The notes below the pieces were generated by a model. That model was not told the origin of the DNA. It worked only from the letters and a program-made list of their open reading frames with translations, and did not search any database. This document shows, piece by piece, positions 1-8,257 of a stretch of DNA of 64,000 nucleotides. Position 1 is the stretch's first letter. Each line of letters opens with the position of its first letter. Source of the DNA: Massilia sp. Mn16-1_5 (GTDB lineage: Bacteria > Pseudomonadota > Gammaproteobacteria > Burkholderiales > Burkholderiaceae_D); contig NZ_PPXQ01000018.1 in assembly GCF_004798585.1 (NCBI RefSeq), positions 1 to 64,000 on the forward strand, read 5' to 3'. The position numbers were made by a program, and so were the translations under genes.

Positions 1-94
1 GCTTGCGCCGCCAGACCGTCTTTTCTGAACGATCTACGCCGTGCAGCTGAAAGACATTCTTTGCCAAGTCGACCCCAACGCGGATAATCTTCAT
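1..94 (-). mobile_element. IS110-family transposase, N-terminal fragment cut by the window edge
   Basis: The reverse strand from an ATG at 94 reads MKIIRVGVDLAKNVFQLHGV and continues with DRSEKTVWRRK before the window ends. This is the typical start of IS110/IS1111-type DEDD transposases; the Asp of GVDLAK is the first catalytic acidic residue of the RuvC-like domain. Only about 31 codons are visible, so it cannot be said whether the gene is intact beyond the edge. The element marks the left border of a low-GC accessory patch next to recN. Confidence 0.8.
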
Positions 95-542
95 GACGGA
101 CTCCTTCTTCCTAAACCGGTAGTGTGGGAACTCCAGTTTGGCACTTGCGTGCCCTCAGGGGGAGGAGGAGTCCATCCCATTGCTTCGGGTCGTTTGCGGT
201 CGGTGGTCATTGATCTGTAGAGTCAAGTGCTTACGCACGGGTAGCGGGATCGTTCTACACCCTCGAAAGGTGAGAGTTTTTGTGAGTGCTCCAGGAAAAG
301 ATTGGGCAGAACAGCGTGGGTTTAGCAGTTTTCCGCATATGATGCGGGACTTCCGCAGCAAAAACAGACACCATTTCCCACTTTGGACAAAGTAATGGCC
401 GTGGGAATGCCTGGATTCTTCACACGCTCACAAAAGTTCTCACCTTTCGGTTGTCGATCGCATCAGGAACGGCTGGCTAGGCACGCGTGGGATGGTACAC
501 CGTCACAGCCAACGGCAGCCCACGACCCAGAGCAGACCTTCA
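95..542. other. Non-coding stretch upstream of the IS110 transposase
   Basis: About 450 bases without a convincing gene. It begins with the 5' flank of the transposase and contains small hairpins, for example CCGCAT/ATGCGG at 333-347 and GCAC/GTGC near 141-152. In IS110-group elements the non-coding end upstream of the transposase encodes a guide (bridge) RNA; in the IS1111 group it lies downstream. No terminal boundary or RNA could be fixed by eye. Open frames here (138-395, 383-670) lack recognisable protein features. Confidence 0.35.
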
Positions 543-803
543 TCACGATAGGTCAGCTAGGGCTGCTGCAAGCTCCCCGTCGTACATCTCGCTGTCGTCG
601 TCGTAGCGAGCCTCAATCCTGCACTTCGCTTCTGGCACGACAATCGAGAGACCTACTCGCTGTCGAATGAAGGTCGCAAGCACACCGTTTGCCACCTGGC
701 CTATGGAAACTGCCCAATTTTCACGGCATCGCCGGATCAGATTCGAATCGAATTCCGGCTCTATCCAAGGTCCTTCGATATCGCCTACAGATCGTTGTTC
801 CAT
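543..803 (-). CDS. Small protein resembling contact-dependent inhibition immunity proteins
   Basis: An 86-residue acidic protein with the pattern W-EPEFDSNLIRRC near the N-terminus, then FIRQRVGL-VVP and a C-terminal YDGEL--AL. This arrangement recalls the CdiI_2-type immunity family, in which a W-x-EP-FDS-L--C start, an I-Q-GL-ylvP centre and a GDLL/GEL end are common. The match is by eye and loose. No toxin gene is visible next to it, so it would be an orphan immunity gene. Base composition is lower in GC than the neighbouring housekeeping genes. The start is an ATG with a weak AGGA-like site about 10 bases upstream. Confidence 0.5.
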   Translation of the reverse strand: MEQRSVGDIEGPWIEPEFDSNLIRRCRENWAVSIGQVANGVLATFIRQRVGLSIVVPEAKCRIEARYDDDSEMYDGELAAALADLS

Positions 804-870
804 TCATGTCATCCTGTCGCAGGTATGTCCGCTCCTGGCCGGTTGCGGTCGTTCGGTTGCGTCTGCTTCC

Positions 871-900
871 GACCCGAAGCGGACATAGCGGACGTGCCTA
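871..900. repeat. Short dispersed repeat of the GCGGACAT type
   Basis: Contains CCGAAGCGGACATAGCGGAC. Related pieces lie at about 1238-1263 (GACCGCTTTTGGCCGATTGC), 1326-1341 (TCCGAAGCGGACGTCG) and 1883-1902 (CTTTGGCCGATAGCGGACAT). The copies sit between successive small genes of the accessory patch and are not found next to the housekeeping genes inspected. Similar GCGGACAT/GGCCGAAAGC words are widespread in proteobacterial intergenic DNA, from memory. Confidence 0.5.
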
Positions 901-909
901 AGCTTAACT

Positions 910-1179
910 CTAGCCGCCCTCTATTTTGATCGCGTTTAACTGCTCGATTTGGTGCGCTCTTAACTCCTCAGAGTAGAGTTCTGAGGATGAAGCAAAGGGC
1001 TTGTACACTCCGAGATCGTACATTTCGTAATACTTTGACATGGCTTCTGTCCAGGACGATGCTTCAAACGTGGCGACTAAGCGGGCATCGTTCTTTACAA
1101 ATTGCTGCGGCCTTCCGTCAGACACGAAGACCGATACTCCGTCTTCATCTTCCCAGACTTCATGTAGCAAAGATGCCAT
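910..1179 (-). CDS. Small conserved hypothetical protein of the accessory patch
   Basis: An 89-residue protein starting MASLLHEVWEDEDGVSVFVS with a central RLVATFEASSWTEAMSKYYE and a following YKPF. It resembles a frequent family of roughly 70-90 residue proteins with an FEVWED-type start and an F-A-s-w-EAM--YYe--gwG-Y core, often found near polymorphic toxin or immunity genes. No function is established that I can name. It lies between two putative immunity genes on the same strand, separated from each by a short GCGGACAT repeat. Confidence 0.55.
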   Translation of the reverse strand: MASLLHEVWEDEDGVSVFVSDGRPQQFVKNDARLVATFEASSWTEAMSKYYEMYDLGVYKPFASSSELYSEELRAHQIEQLNAIKIEGG

Positions 1180-1354
1180 TGTGCCCTCGATGGATAATTG
1201 ATTAGCCGAGTGCAGAAAGGATAACTGCGGAACGACCGCTTTTGGCCGATTGCAGACAATCGGGGGAGAATAGCATGTTGCCAGGCCGAAAAATCTCTCG
1301 GAGTGTTACGAACGTCTGGAATCGTTCCGAAGCGGACGTCGCAAAATGCTCCGC

Positions 1355-1951
1355 TCAATTGCTTGGCATCTTTGTGACTGTGAGGTAGCCAGCCGCATGT
1401 CTTTCGATAGCATGGGCACCGGTATCATTGGCATACATCGTCCGGGTGGTCCGGCCTGCTCTGCCAGCAGGAGAGCCAGGAGGGTGAAGCACCCGGAAGA
1501 ATGCATGCTTGGACTCGAATGAGCTTGGGAAGGCATCGATTTGCACAAGATTTTCGCTTGGTGGAGGTGCGATACGGGCCCTGCTATCGGCAGGTAGCTC
1601 GATGGTCGCCACGGTCCGCATGATATGGAACTCGCCATGCCCCTCAATGCAGATCGGTAAGAATTCGAGTTCAACGAATGATGCAAGTGCTCCCTTCAAG
1701 GCAGAAGATACGGCAAGTGCGTTGGGATTGAAGAGAACGCTAGTCGCCCCCTGCTCTGGGCGGTGCAACTTGAGTGATGGCGGCACCCATGCTTCTGTAA
1801 GCGGCGCAGCCAATGAAAGGCGGTCATCGTTCCACAAGTACGCATCATCATCAAACCAAGCCGCAGCAAACGAGCCATCGGCCTTTGGCCGATAGCGGAC
1901 ATTCCACCGCACGCATGTACCGGAGCTATGACGCCAGCAACTCCCGCGCAT
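1355..1951 (-). CDS. Imm11/DUF1629-like hypothetical protein, 5' end uncertain
   Basis: Up to 198 residues. From about residue 31 (AWFDDDAYLWNDD) the sequence looks like a normal protein: WVPPSLKL, a helical SSALKGALASFVELEFLPI and a C-terminal beta-rich part. This order resembles immunity proteins of the DUF1629 (Imm11) type, but the match is by eye only. The first 30 residues are composed partly of a dispersed GCGGACAT repeat, and the first ATG overlaps the end of recN by 26 bases. The original start may therefore have been lost and the gene may be a relic or use an internal start. Confidence 0.4.
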   Translation of the reverse strand: MRGSCWRHSSGTCVRWNVRYRPKADGSFAAAWFDDDAYLWNDDRLSLAAPLTEAWVPPSLKLHRPEQGATSVLFNPNALAVSSALKGALASFVELEFLPICIEGHGEFHIMRTVATIELPADSRARIAPPPSENLVQIDAFPSSFESKHAFFRVLHPPGSPAGRAGRTTRTMYANDTGAHAIERHAAGYLTVTKMPSN

Positions 1952-3590
1952 GCTTGCGCGTCGTCTCCGTAATCTCGATCCCGCCCAGCATCCTCGCCAC
2001 CTCCTCCACGCGTGCCCGGTTGTTGAGGACCTCGATGCGCGACACGGTACGGCCTTCGCCCGTCGTTCCCTTGGCCACCTGGAAGTGCTGGTTCGCCTGG
2101 CTCGCCACCTGCGGCAAGTGGGTCACGCACAGCACTTGCCGCTCCTGGCCGAGGCGCTTCAGCAGGCGCCCCACCACTTCGGCGACGCCGCCGCCGATGC
2201 CGCTGTCGACCTCGTCGAAGATCAGGGTCGGCGTGGTGGTGGCGTTCGAGGTGATGACGGAGATCGCGAGCGAGATACGCGCCAGTTCGCCGCCCGAGGC
2301 GACTTTCGCGAGCGGACGCGGGGCGACGCCGGCGTGGCCCGCCACCAGGAACTCGACGACCTCGAGGCCGTGCGCGCCCGGTTCGCCCGGATTCAGCGCG
2401 ACCTCGAAACGGCCGCCGCCCATGCTCAGTTCCTGCATGGCTTGCGTCACCTGCTCGCTCAGCGCGCGGGCGGCATGCATGCGGCGGTTCGAGAGGCGCT
2501 CGGCCACCTTGCGGTAGGCCGCTTCGGCCTTGGCTTCCTGGCGTTTGAGACCTTCCATGTCGCTGGCATCGGCCAGCTGGCGCAGCTTGGCGGCGAGGGT
2601 TGCGTGTTCTTCGTGCAGCTCTTCCGGCGTCACGTGGTACTTGCGCGAAGCGCTGTGCAGCGCGTCCATGCGCGCGTCGACTTCGCGCAGGCGGGCCGGG
2701 TCGAGTTCGACCTTGTCAATGTAGCTGTTCAATGCGTACACCGCTTCCTGCAGCTGGATGCGCGCCGGTTCCATGCAGTCGAGGACCGCCTGCAGTTCGG
2801 CGTCGACGTCGACCAGCTTACCGAGCTTGGTATTCAGCGAGGACAGCTGCGACAGGATCGGGTGGTCGGATTCGGAGATCGCGGCCAGCGCCTCTTGCGC
2901 GCCTTCGATCAGGCTGGCGGCATGCGACAGGCGGCTGTGCTCGTTGGTGATTTCAAGCCACTCGCCCGCTTTCGGCGCCAGTTTATCGAGCTCGCTCACC
3001 TGCCATTCCAGGCGCTCGCGCTCGATCAGCACGTTCTTCGCGTTGGTTTCGTATTCCTCGCGCTGGCGCGACAGCGCACGCCAGGCGCGCCAGGCGACGG
3101 CGACTTCCTGCGCTTCCGCAGCGGCGCTTGGGTCGCGCACGGCGATCTGGTTGTCGAGCAGGGCGCGCTGGGCGTCGGATTTCAACAGAGATTGGTGCGC
3201 GTGCTGGCCGTGGATGTCGACCAGCATCTCGCCCAGCTCGCGCAACTGGCCGGCGGTGGCGGCGATGCCGTTGATATAGGCTTTCGAGCGGCCGGCGTTG
3301 TCGATCACGCGGCGCAGCAGCGCTCCGCCCTCTTCCACGGCGAACTCGTTCTGTTCGAGCCAGCTGATGGCCGCATCCGTGAGTGCGAAGTCGGCGCTGA
3401 TGTCGGCCTTGGCCGCGCCTTCGCGCACCATGCTCGCTTCGCCGCGCCCGCCCAGGGCCAGCTGCAGCGCATCGATCAGGATCGATTTGCCGGCGCCGGT
3501 CTCGCCGGTGAAAACCGAGAAGCCGCGGGCGAATTCGAGTTCGATGGCGTCGACGATGACGAAGTCGCGGATGGTCAGTGTGCGCAGCAT
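1926..3590 (-). CDS. recN: DNA repair protein RecN
   Basis: A 554-residue SMC-like ATPase of the size expected for RecN, which acts in recombinational repair of double-strand breaks. It has the Walker A motif GETGAGKS at residues 29-36, a long central coiled coil (about 150-360), the ABC signature ASGGELARIS at about 431 and Walker B LIFDEVDSGIGG at about 456. It lies 34 bases downstream of nadK on the same strand, so both are probably transcribed from the LexA-controlled promoter at 4609-4628; recN is a classical SOS gene. Its 3' end abuts the accessory patch. Confidence 0.97.
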   Translation of the reverse strand: MLRTLTIRDFVIVDAIELEFARGFSVFTGETGAGKSILIDALQLALGGRGEASMVREGAAKADISADFALTDAAISWLEQNEFAVEEGGALLRRVIDNAGRSKAYINGIAATAGQLRELGEMLVDIHGQHAHQSLLKSDAQRALLDNQIAVRDPSAAAEAQEVAVAWRAWRALSRQREEYETNAKNVLIERERLEWQVSELDKLAPKAGEWLEITNEHSRLSHAASLIEGAQEALAAISESDHPILSQLSSLNTKLGKLVDVDAELQAVLDCMEPARIQLQEAVYALNSYIDKVELDPARLREVDARMDALHSASRKYHVTPEELHEEHATLAAKLRQLADASDMEGLKRQEAKAEAAYRKVAERLSNRRMHAARALSEQVTQAMQELSMGGGRFEVALNPGEPGAHGLEVVEFLVAGHAGVAPRPLAKVASGGELARISLAISVITSNATTTPTLIFDEVDSGIGGGVAEVVGRLLKRLGQERQVLCVTHLPQVASQANQHFQVAKGTTGEGRTVSRIEVLNNRARVEEVARMLGGIEITETTRKHARELLAS

Positions 3591-3624
3591 GAAAAAAGGA
3601 GTCTCCCGGGGGTTTGGAATAGTT

Positions 3625-4527
3625 TTACTTCAGCTTGCCGTCGTTCGACGGGTATTCGTGCCAGTGCAGCTTTTCGCGCAGCGTGTGGTAGTAGCTCCAG
3701 CCTTCCGGATGGAGGAAGGTGATGGTGTTCGGCGAACGCGAGATGACGATTTCGTCGCCATGCTGCAGCGACGCGAAGGTTTGCATATCGAAGTTCACCG
3801 AAATGTCGCGGCCGCTGACGATTTCGACCACGATCTCGCTGGTGTCGGGAATGGCGATCGGGCGGTTCGACAGCGCGTGCGGCGCGATCGGCACCAGCAC
3901 GATGCCCTGCAAACTCGGATGCAGCAACGGGCCGCCGGCCGACAGCGCATACGCCGTGGAGCCGGTCGGCGTCGAGACGATCAGGCCGTCCGAGCGCTGG
4001 TTGTACATGAAGTGGCCGTCGACGGTGACGCGCAATTCCGCCATGCCGGCGCCGCTGCCACGGGCGACGACGACGTCGTTCACCGCCACGCCGCAATAAA
4101 TCATTTCGCCGGCGCGCATCACGCGCCCTTCGAGCAGGGTGCGCTTTTCGGCCCGCGCCTTGCCCTGCAGGATTTCCTCGAGGGCCGGCAGCATGCGCTC
4201 GACCGGAATGTCGGTAATGAAACCGAGGCGGCCGAGGTTGATGCCGATGAGGGAAATGTCGTACTTGGCGAGCTGGCGCGCGATGCCGAGCATGGTGCCG
4301 TCGCCGCCCATGACGATGACCAGCGGCACTTGCTCGCCGATCTCGGCGACAGTCATGGATTCGACTTCCGGCATGCCGAGGTGGGCGGCCGTGTCGGCTT
4401 CGAAGACGACGCGGTGCCCGGCCTGCTGCAGGAAGGCGACGATGCTCGCCACCGGCTCTTCGATGCCGGCTGTATTTTGCCGCACCACCAGCGCGATGAT
4501 CGATTGCGATTCGGGTGTTACGGGCAT
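3625..4527 (-). CDS. nadK: NAD kinase
   Basis: A 300-residue ATP/polyphosphate-NAD kinase that makes NADP. The GGDGT motif is at residues 74-78, the NDVVVARG segment at about 150 and the glycine-rich [16 protein letters not shown] at 185-200; all are family hallmarks. An ATG ten codons further upstream (4557) is possible, but MPVTPESQ matches the usual family start better. It is the first gene of a nadK-recN operon whose upstream region carries a LexA box. In related bacteria nadK usually follows hrcA; here hrcA is 46 kb away. Confidence 0.95.
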   Translation of the reverse strand: MPVTPESQSIIALVVRQNTAGIEEPVASIVAFLQQAGHRVVFEADTAAHLGMPEVESMTVAEIGEQVPLVIVMGGDGTMLGIARQLAKYDISLIGINLGRLGFITDIPVERMLPALEEILQGKARAEKRTLLEGRVMRAGEMIYCGVAVNDVVVARGSGAGMAELRVTVDGHFMYNQRSDGLIVSTPTGSTAYALSAGGPLLHPSLQGIVLVPIAPHALSNRPIAIPDTSEIVVEIVSGRDISVNFDMQTFASLQHGDEIVISRSPNTITFLHPEGWSYYHTLREKLHWHEYPSNDGKLK

Positions 4528-4608
4528 AAGGTCTCTCGGCGAAGGGTGGGCGAACACGGGGGAGATTAACCGATAATCCCAGCCGCTGCCACCCGGCCGC
4601 GCATCAAA

Positions 4609-4628
4609 TACTGTACAGATGCACAGTA
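4609..4628 (-). promoter_or_regulatory. LexA (SOS) operator upstream of nadK-recN
   Basis: The 20-mer TACTGTACAGATGCACAGTA contains CTGT-N8-ACAG, the exact core of the gamma/betaproteobacterial LexA box, with TA on both flanks. It lies 82 bases upstream of the nadK start and has only the end of the DUF3667 gene on its other side, so it must serve the nadK-recN operon. recN is a known LexA target. Confidence 0.88.
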
Positions 4629-4656
4629 TAGATGCGAGGGCTGTGATACCGCAAGA

Positions 4657-5715
4657 TCAGGCGATCACGGCCAATGCCGCGGCGGCGGCAATCGCCATAG
4701 CGATACAGAAAAGGTGCAAGGTCATCAGCACGATCCAGCGCAGCGCGGTGAGCAGGCGCGAGCCGCCATACACCTTGCGCATCGCAGTCGGCAGGTAGAA
4801 CACCAGCCATACCCAGAGCCCGAACCCGACCAGGGGCACAACGTCCGGCACCAGCAGCCACAAGCTCAGCGCCAGGAAGGCAAAGGCATTCGTGTGCAGC
4901 GCGAACAGCAGGTGCTCGCCATAACGCCGGCCCGAGCCGAGATAAAGCAGCTTGAGCAGTGCCGCGAACACCGGCATCAGCGCGAAGATCGCATACGGGG
5001 TGTAGCTCGACAGGGCGCGCAGCAGCGCGTCCTTGCGCTCCTTCTCCGGCAATTGAAAGAAGTGCGCGACCTTTTTGCCCAGTGCCGGATGGATCGAGGC
5101 CGCGAATTTCTCGGCCTTGGCGTCATCGCCTTCGTCGAGTGTGATCACGTCTCCGTCCTGGTTCTTCGGGCGAGCGCGGCGCCGCTCTTCCCTTTCCTGC
5201 TGCCTTGCCTGCTCCCTCGCACGCGCTGCCGCTTCAACAGTGGCGTTCCGTGGCGTGCCTGCCGTCTGCTGCACCGATACCTCCGCCTTCCCTGCGGAAG
5301 GGGCATCCGCTGTGCCATCGCCCAAATGGACTCCGCCAAGCTTGAAGATCGCAAAGAAAATAATACTGAAGCTCAGGTACAGGCGCAGCGGCTCGACATA
5401 GCGCACGCGCTTGCCTTCGATGTAGTCGCGCGTCAATCGTCCTGGCCGGAACAGCAGCAGCGCCACCGACTTCCAGAGCTTGCCTTCCAGCGCCACGTAA
5501 TGGGCGATGAATTCGTGCAGGAATTCGCGCGCGCTCGGCACGTGCAGGTGCGCCGGCTGGCTGCACCCTTGGCAGAACTTGCCGGCAATGACGGTGCCGC
5601 AGTTCGGGCAGGCGATGTCGGCATGGGACAACTGAAGGTCGTTTTTCACGGCGGCGTCCGGCAAGGATACGAAACCATCATGGTAACTAGATAATTGCAA
5701 AAAAGCATCATCCAA
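4657..5715 (-). CDS. DUF3667 zinc-ribbon membrane protein
   Basis: A 352-residue protein with an N-terminal zinc ribbon (CPNC at 36-39, CQGC at 48-51), the DUF3667 core LLFRPGRLTRDYIEGKR-RYVEP followed by a membrane segment (about 110-130), a charged linker rich in Glu and Arg, and three C-terminal membrane segments. This layout is typical of DUF3667 proteins, whose function is unknown. A GTG at 5649 (VKNDLQLS) is an alternative start. It is transcribed alone, away from the divergent gene at 5779. Confidence 0.75.
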   Translation of the reverse strand: MDDAFLQLSSYHDGFVSLPDAAVKNDLQLSHADIACPNCGTVIAGKFCQGCSQPAHLHVPSAREFLHEFIAHYVALEGKLWKSVALLLFRPGRLTRDYIEGKRVRYVEPLRLYLSFSIIFFAIFKLGGVHLGDGTADAPSAGKAEVSVQQTAGTPRNATVEAAARAREQARQQEREERRRARPKNQDGDVITLDEGDDAKAEKFAASIHPALGKKVAHFFQLPEKERKDALLRALSSYTPYAIFALMPVFAALLKLLYLGSGRRYGEHLLFALHTNAFAFLALSLWLLVPDVVPLVGFGLWVWLVFYLPTAMRKVYGGSRLLTALRWIVLMTLHLFCIAMAIAAAAALAVIA

Positions 5716-5778
5716 TTGCGCGACTGGCCTGGAAGCGACACGTTAGGATTCATACAAGAGTCAGCAGAGGAGAACACC

Positions 5779-6105
5779 ATGGTTATCGAAACCAAAGATC
5801 GCTTCGTCAACACCGATGCGAAGATCGAAAACGACGGCGTCAAGCGCCAGCCGCACGAGCGCGACGAATCGCCCGACGGCCAGGACCAGGAACCGCGCGG
5901 CATCATGAAACAGGCCGCCGAAGACCTGCAGCAAGGCCTGGTCGACACCGACCTGCGCAACACGCCCGGTATCAGCGAAGCCGTCGATCCGAAGGCCGGC
6001 GCCACCGGCCAGGCCAATCCACAACCCGACCGCCACGACTCGATGCGCGACCACGATGCAGCGCGCCTCGCGTCGGGCAACAATAACCAAGGAAAGAAAC
6101 CATGA
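5779..6105 (+). CDS. Small hydrophilic, probably disordered protein
   Basis: A 108-residue protein rich in Asp, Glu, Gln, Arg and Pro without hydrophobic core, membrane segment or cysteine. The ATG at 5779 follows a good AGAGGAG site; an upstream frame extension lacks one. The stop codon overlaps the start of the OsmC gene (ATGA), so the two are translationally coupled. I do not recognise the family. Composition and coupling to a peroxide-resistance protein suggest, weakly, a stress role. Confidence 0.65.
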   Translation: MVIETKDRFVNTDAKIENDGVKRQPHERDESPDGQDQEPRGIMKQAAEDLQQGLVDTDLRNTPGISEAVDPKAGATGQANPQPDRHDSMRDHDAARLASGNNNQGKKP

Positions 6106-6533
6106 CCATCAAACGTAATGGCAGCGCCGTATGGAGCGGCGGTTTGAAAGACGGCAAGGGCGCCGTATCGACCGGCAGCGGTGCGTTGAAAGAGCAGCCG
6201 TATGGCTTCAATACCCGCTTCGAAGATAGCCCTGGAACCAACCCGGAAGAACTCATCGGCGCGGCTCACGCCGGCTGCTTCACCATGGCCCTTTCCGGCC
6301 AGCTGGGCAAGGCCGGCATGACCGCGCAGGAACTTCGTACGACGGCCACCGTCTCGATGGAAAAGCAGGGAGAAGGTTTCAGCATTACCGCCGTCCACCT
6401 GGACCTGGTCGCGAAGATTCCCGGCGCCAGCCAGGAAGCCTTCGACCAGGCAGCCAACACCGCCAAGGAAAACTGCCCGGTGTCGAAGCTCCTGAATGCC
6501 GAGATCACCCTGACTTCGCGCCTGGAGAACTGA
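6102..6533 (+). CDS. OsmC-family peroxiredoxin
   Basis: A 143-residue protein of the OsmC/Ohr fold, which reduces organic hydroperoxides with two cysteines. The peroxidatic Cys59 is in AAHAGCFTMALS and the resolving Cys125 in ENCPVSKLL, both in the expected contexts. The N-terminus WSGGLKDGKGAVS and length fit the OsmC subgroup rather than Ohr. It overlaps the preceding small gene by four bases and is followed by a dispersed palindromic repeat. Confidence 0.9.
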   Translation: MTIKRNGSAVWSGGLKDGKGAVSTGSGALKEQPYGFNTRFEDSPGTNPEELIGAAHAGCFTMALSGQLGKAGMTAQELRTTATVSMEKQGEGFSITAVHLDLVAKIPGASQEAFDQAANTAKENCPVSKLLNAEITLTSRLEN

Positions 6534-6546
6534 GTTTCAATAAATG

Positions 6547-6617
6547 TAGGGTGGACGGCTTTGCCGCTACGCGTGATGCGGGCATTTAGCCCGCATCACT
6601 CCACGCGTTCACGCACG
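6547..6617 (+). repeat. GTAGGG-type palindromic repeat with an expanded loop
   Basis: Starts GTAGGGTGGA and ends TCCACGCGTTCACGCACG; GTGGA (6551-6555) pairs with TCCAC (6600-6604). The interior holds two further hairpins: CGGC/GCCG and a perfect 10-bp stem GTGATGCGGG/CCCGCATCAC (6573-6582 with 6590-6599). The edges match the copy at 40330. It probably also acts as the transcription terminator of the OsmC gene. Confidence 0.7.
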
Positions 6618-6694
6618 TTCGCATGCAGCGGTCAGCAGGATTTCCCTCCACCGCATAAAATTCCAGCTTTCCGATTCATCAAGAAAGACAAACC

Positions 6695-7108
6695 ATGCGC
6701 TTCCTGCACACCATGCTCCGCGTCGGCAACCTCGACCGTTCGATCGACTTCTACACCAAGGTGCTCGGCATGAAACTGCTGCGCACCAGCGACAATCCCG
6801 AATACAAGTACAAGCTCGCCTTCCTCGGCTACGGCAGCAATCCCGAGCACGCCGAGCTCGAGCTGACCTACAACTACGGCACCGAGAGCTACGACATGGG
6901 CACCGCCTATGGCCACATCGCCATCTCGGCCGAAGACATCTACGCCACCTGCGAGGCCGTGCGCGCCGCCGGCGGCAACATCACGCGCGAGCCGGGCCCG
7001 GTCAAGGGCGGCACCACCGTGATCGCGTTCGTCACCGATCCGGACGGCTACAAGATCGAGTTCATCCAGCGCCGTGATGACCAGCCTGCAGGCGGCCTGA
7101 ACAACTAA
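6695..7108 (+). CDS. gloA: Lactoylglutathione lyase (glyoxalase I)
   Basis: A 137-residue glyoxalase I that converts the methylglyoxal-glutathione hemithioacetal to S-lactoylglutathione. The four metal ligands of the E. coli enzyme are at identical positions: His5, Glu56, His74 and Glu122. The start [20 protein letters not shown] and the end [11 protein letters not shown] are typical. It appears monocistronic, between a palindromic repeat and the FMN riboswitch region. Confidence 0.96.
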   Translation: MRFLHTMLRVGNLDRSIDFYTKVLGMKLLRTSDNPEYKYKLAFLGYGSNPEHAELELTYNYGTESYDMGTAYGHIAISAEDIYATCEAVRAAGGNITREPGPVKGGTTVIAFVTDPDGYKIEFIQRRDDQPAGGLNN

Positions 7109-7119
7109 GTCCTGCCCGG

Positions 7120-7138
7120 CAGCATCCCCACGATGCTG
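7120..7138 (+). terminator. Weak hairpin after gloA
   Basis: CAGCATC pairs with GATGCTG across a five-base loop 11 bases after the gloA stop. There is no T-run behind it, so termination may be weak. Confidence 0.35.
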
Positions 7139-7177
7139 CTACAATCGGCGAGCCTGATTTCCAGGCAACACAAATAC

Positions 7178-7320
7178 GTCTTCGGGGCGGGGTGGAATTC
7201 CCCACCGGCGGTAGGACCGGCAACGGTCGAGCCCGCGAGCGCCTGTTCTCTCCCGAGAACAGGGTCAGCAGATCTGGTCAGATGCCAGAGCCGACGGTCA
7301 TAGTCCGGATGAAAGAAGAT
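7178..7320 (+). promoter_or_regulatory. FMN riboswitch (RFN element) of ribB
   Basis: The conserved RFN landmarks appear in order: CTTCGGGGCGGGGTG, CCCCACCGGCGGTA, AGCCCGCGAGCGC, GGTCAGCAGATCTGGT, CAGAGCCGACGGT and CATAGTCCGGATGAAAGAAG. The variable stem is CTGTTCTC/GAGAACAG. This aptamer binds FMN and represses riboflavin genes. It lies about 115 bases upstream of the ribB start, in the usual arrangement for a stand-alone ribB in proteobacteria. Confidence 0.97.
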
Positions 7321-7433
7321 GTGCGTTATTGCGCTTGGAGCACAAGCCTGCCTGTGGCCGGCTGCCGTGTTCCGTGCGTGCCTTCGCTTGCCCTGATGCG
7401 TTTTTCGCCAACTGACCGCGAGGAGCGTTTCAC

Positions 7434-8078
7434 ATGTTAGTCAACACTTACACTCTCTACAGTCCTGACCTGGACGGCCGCATCGAAGCAGCACTGGCCG
7501 CAACCCGGGCGGGCATCCCCGTCATCCTGCTTGACGACTTCGACCGCGAGAACGAAGCCGACCTGATCGTCGCCGCCGAAAAACTGAGCGTCGAGACGAT
7601 GGCCCTGATGATCCGCGAATGCAGCGGCATCGTCTGCCTGTGCCTGTCGGCCGACAAGGTGCGCACGCTGGAACTGCCGCCGATGGCGCCCGAGAACGGC
7701 AGCCGTTACGGCACGCCCTTCACGGTCTCGATCGAGGCGCGCGACGGCGTCACGACCGGCGTCTCGGCCCAGGACCGGGTCACCACCATCCGCGCCGCCA
7801 TCGCGCCTGACGCGAAGCCGGAATACCTGGTGCGTCCGGGCCACGTGTTCCCGCTGCGCGCCACGCCCGGCGGCGTGCTGGCACGCGCCGGCCATACCGA
7901 GGGCTCGGTCGACCTCTCCATCATGGCGGGCCTGCAGCCGGCCGCCGTGCTGTGCGAACTGATGAATCCGGACGGCACCATGATGCGCGGCGAAGCCATC
8001 GAACGCTTCGCCGAGGAGCGCGGCTTCCCGATCCTGACGATTGCCGAGCTGATCGCGTGGCGCAAGCGGCAGGCATAA
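7434..8078 (+). CDS. ribB: 3,4-dihydroxy-2-butanone-4-phosphate synthase
   Basis: A 214-residue RibB that converts ribulose 5-phosphate to the four-carbon precursor of riboflavin. The DDFDREN metal/substrate loop is at residues 34-40, GHVFPL at 136-141 and [13 protein letters not shown] at 150-162 with the catalytic His154. There is no fused GTP cyclohydrolase II domain. A GAGGAG site precedes the ATG. Expression is controlled by the FMN riboswitch upstream and ends at a strong terminator. Confidence 0.97.
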   Translation: MLVNTYTLYSPDLDGRIEAALAATRAGIPVILLDDFDRENEADLIVAAEKLSVETMALMIRECSGIVCLCLSADKVRTLELPPMAPENGSRYGTPFTVSIEARDGVTTGVSAQDRVTTIRAAIAPDAKPEYLVRPGHVFPLRATPGGVLARAGHTEGSVDLSIMAGLQPAAVLCELMNPDGTMMRGEAIERFAEERGFPILTIAELIAWRKRQA

Positions 8079-8090
8079 GCGCGGCAGGAC

Positions 8091-8119
8091 AAACGGCGCT
8101 CCGGCGCCGTTTTGCTTTT
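8091..8119 (+). terminator. Rho-independent terminator of ribB
   Basis: A perfect nine-base stem AAACGGCGC/GCGCCGTTT (8091-8099 with 8104-8112) with a TCCG tetraloop is followed by TGCTTTTT. It lies 12 bases after the ribB stop. Confidence 0.9.
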
Positions 8120-8257
8120 TAAAAAGCTTTCTTTGAGTCGTCATTGCACACCGTCAACGATCCGTTTGACCGGCGCCAAGCAAACTCTTCGATACGACAA
8201 TGCGGCCGCGCCCTCCGTCCTAGACTGGGTCAACCAACTCATCAATGGAGGCGCGCC

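Noticed and set aside
383-670. Plus-strand frame of 95 codons in the accessory patch
   Set aside because: Overlaps the more protein-like 543-803 gene and has a composition of random GC-rich sequence.
1950-3722. Long open frame on the strand opposite recN (590 codons)
   Set aside because: A GC-rich codon-bias shadow of recN; Ala/Arg/Gln-rich without recognisable domains.
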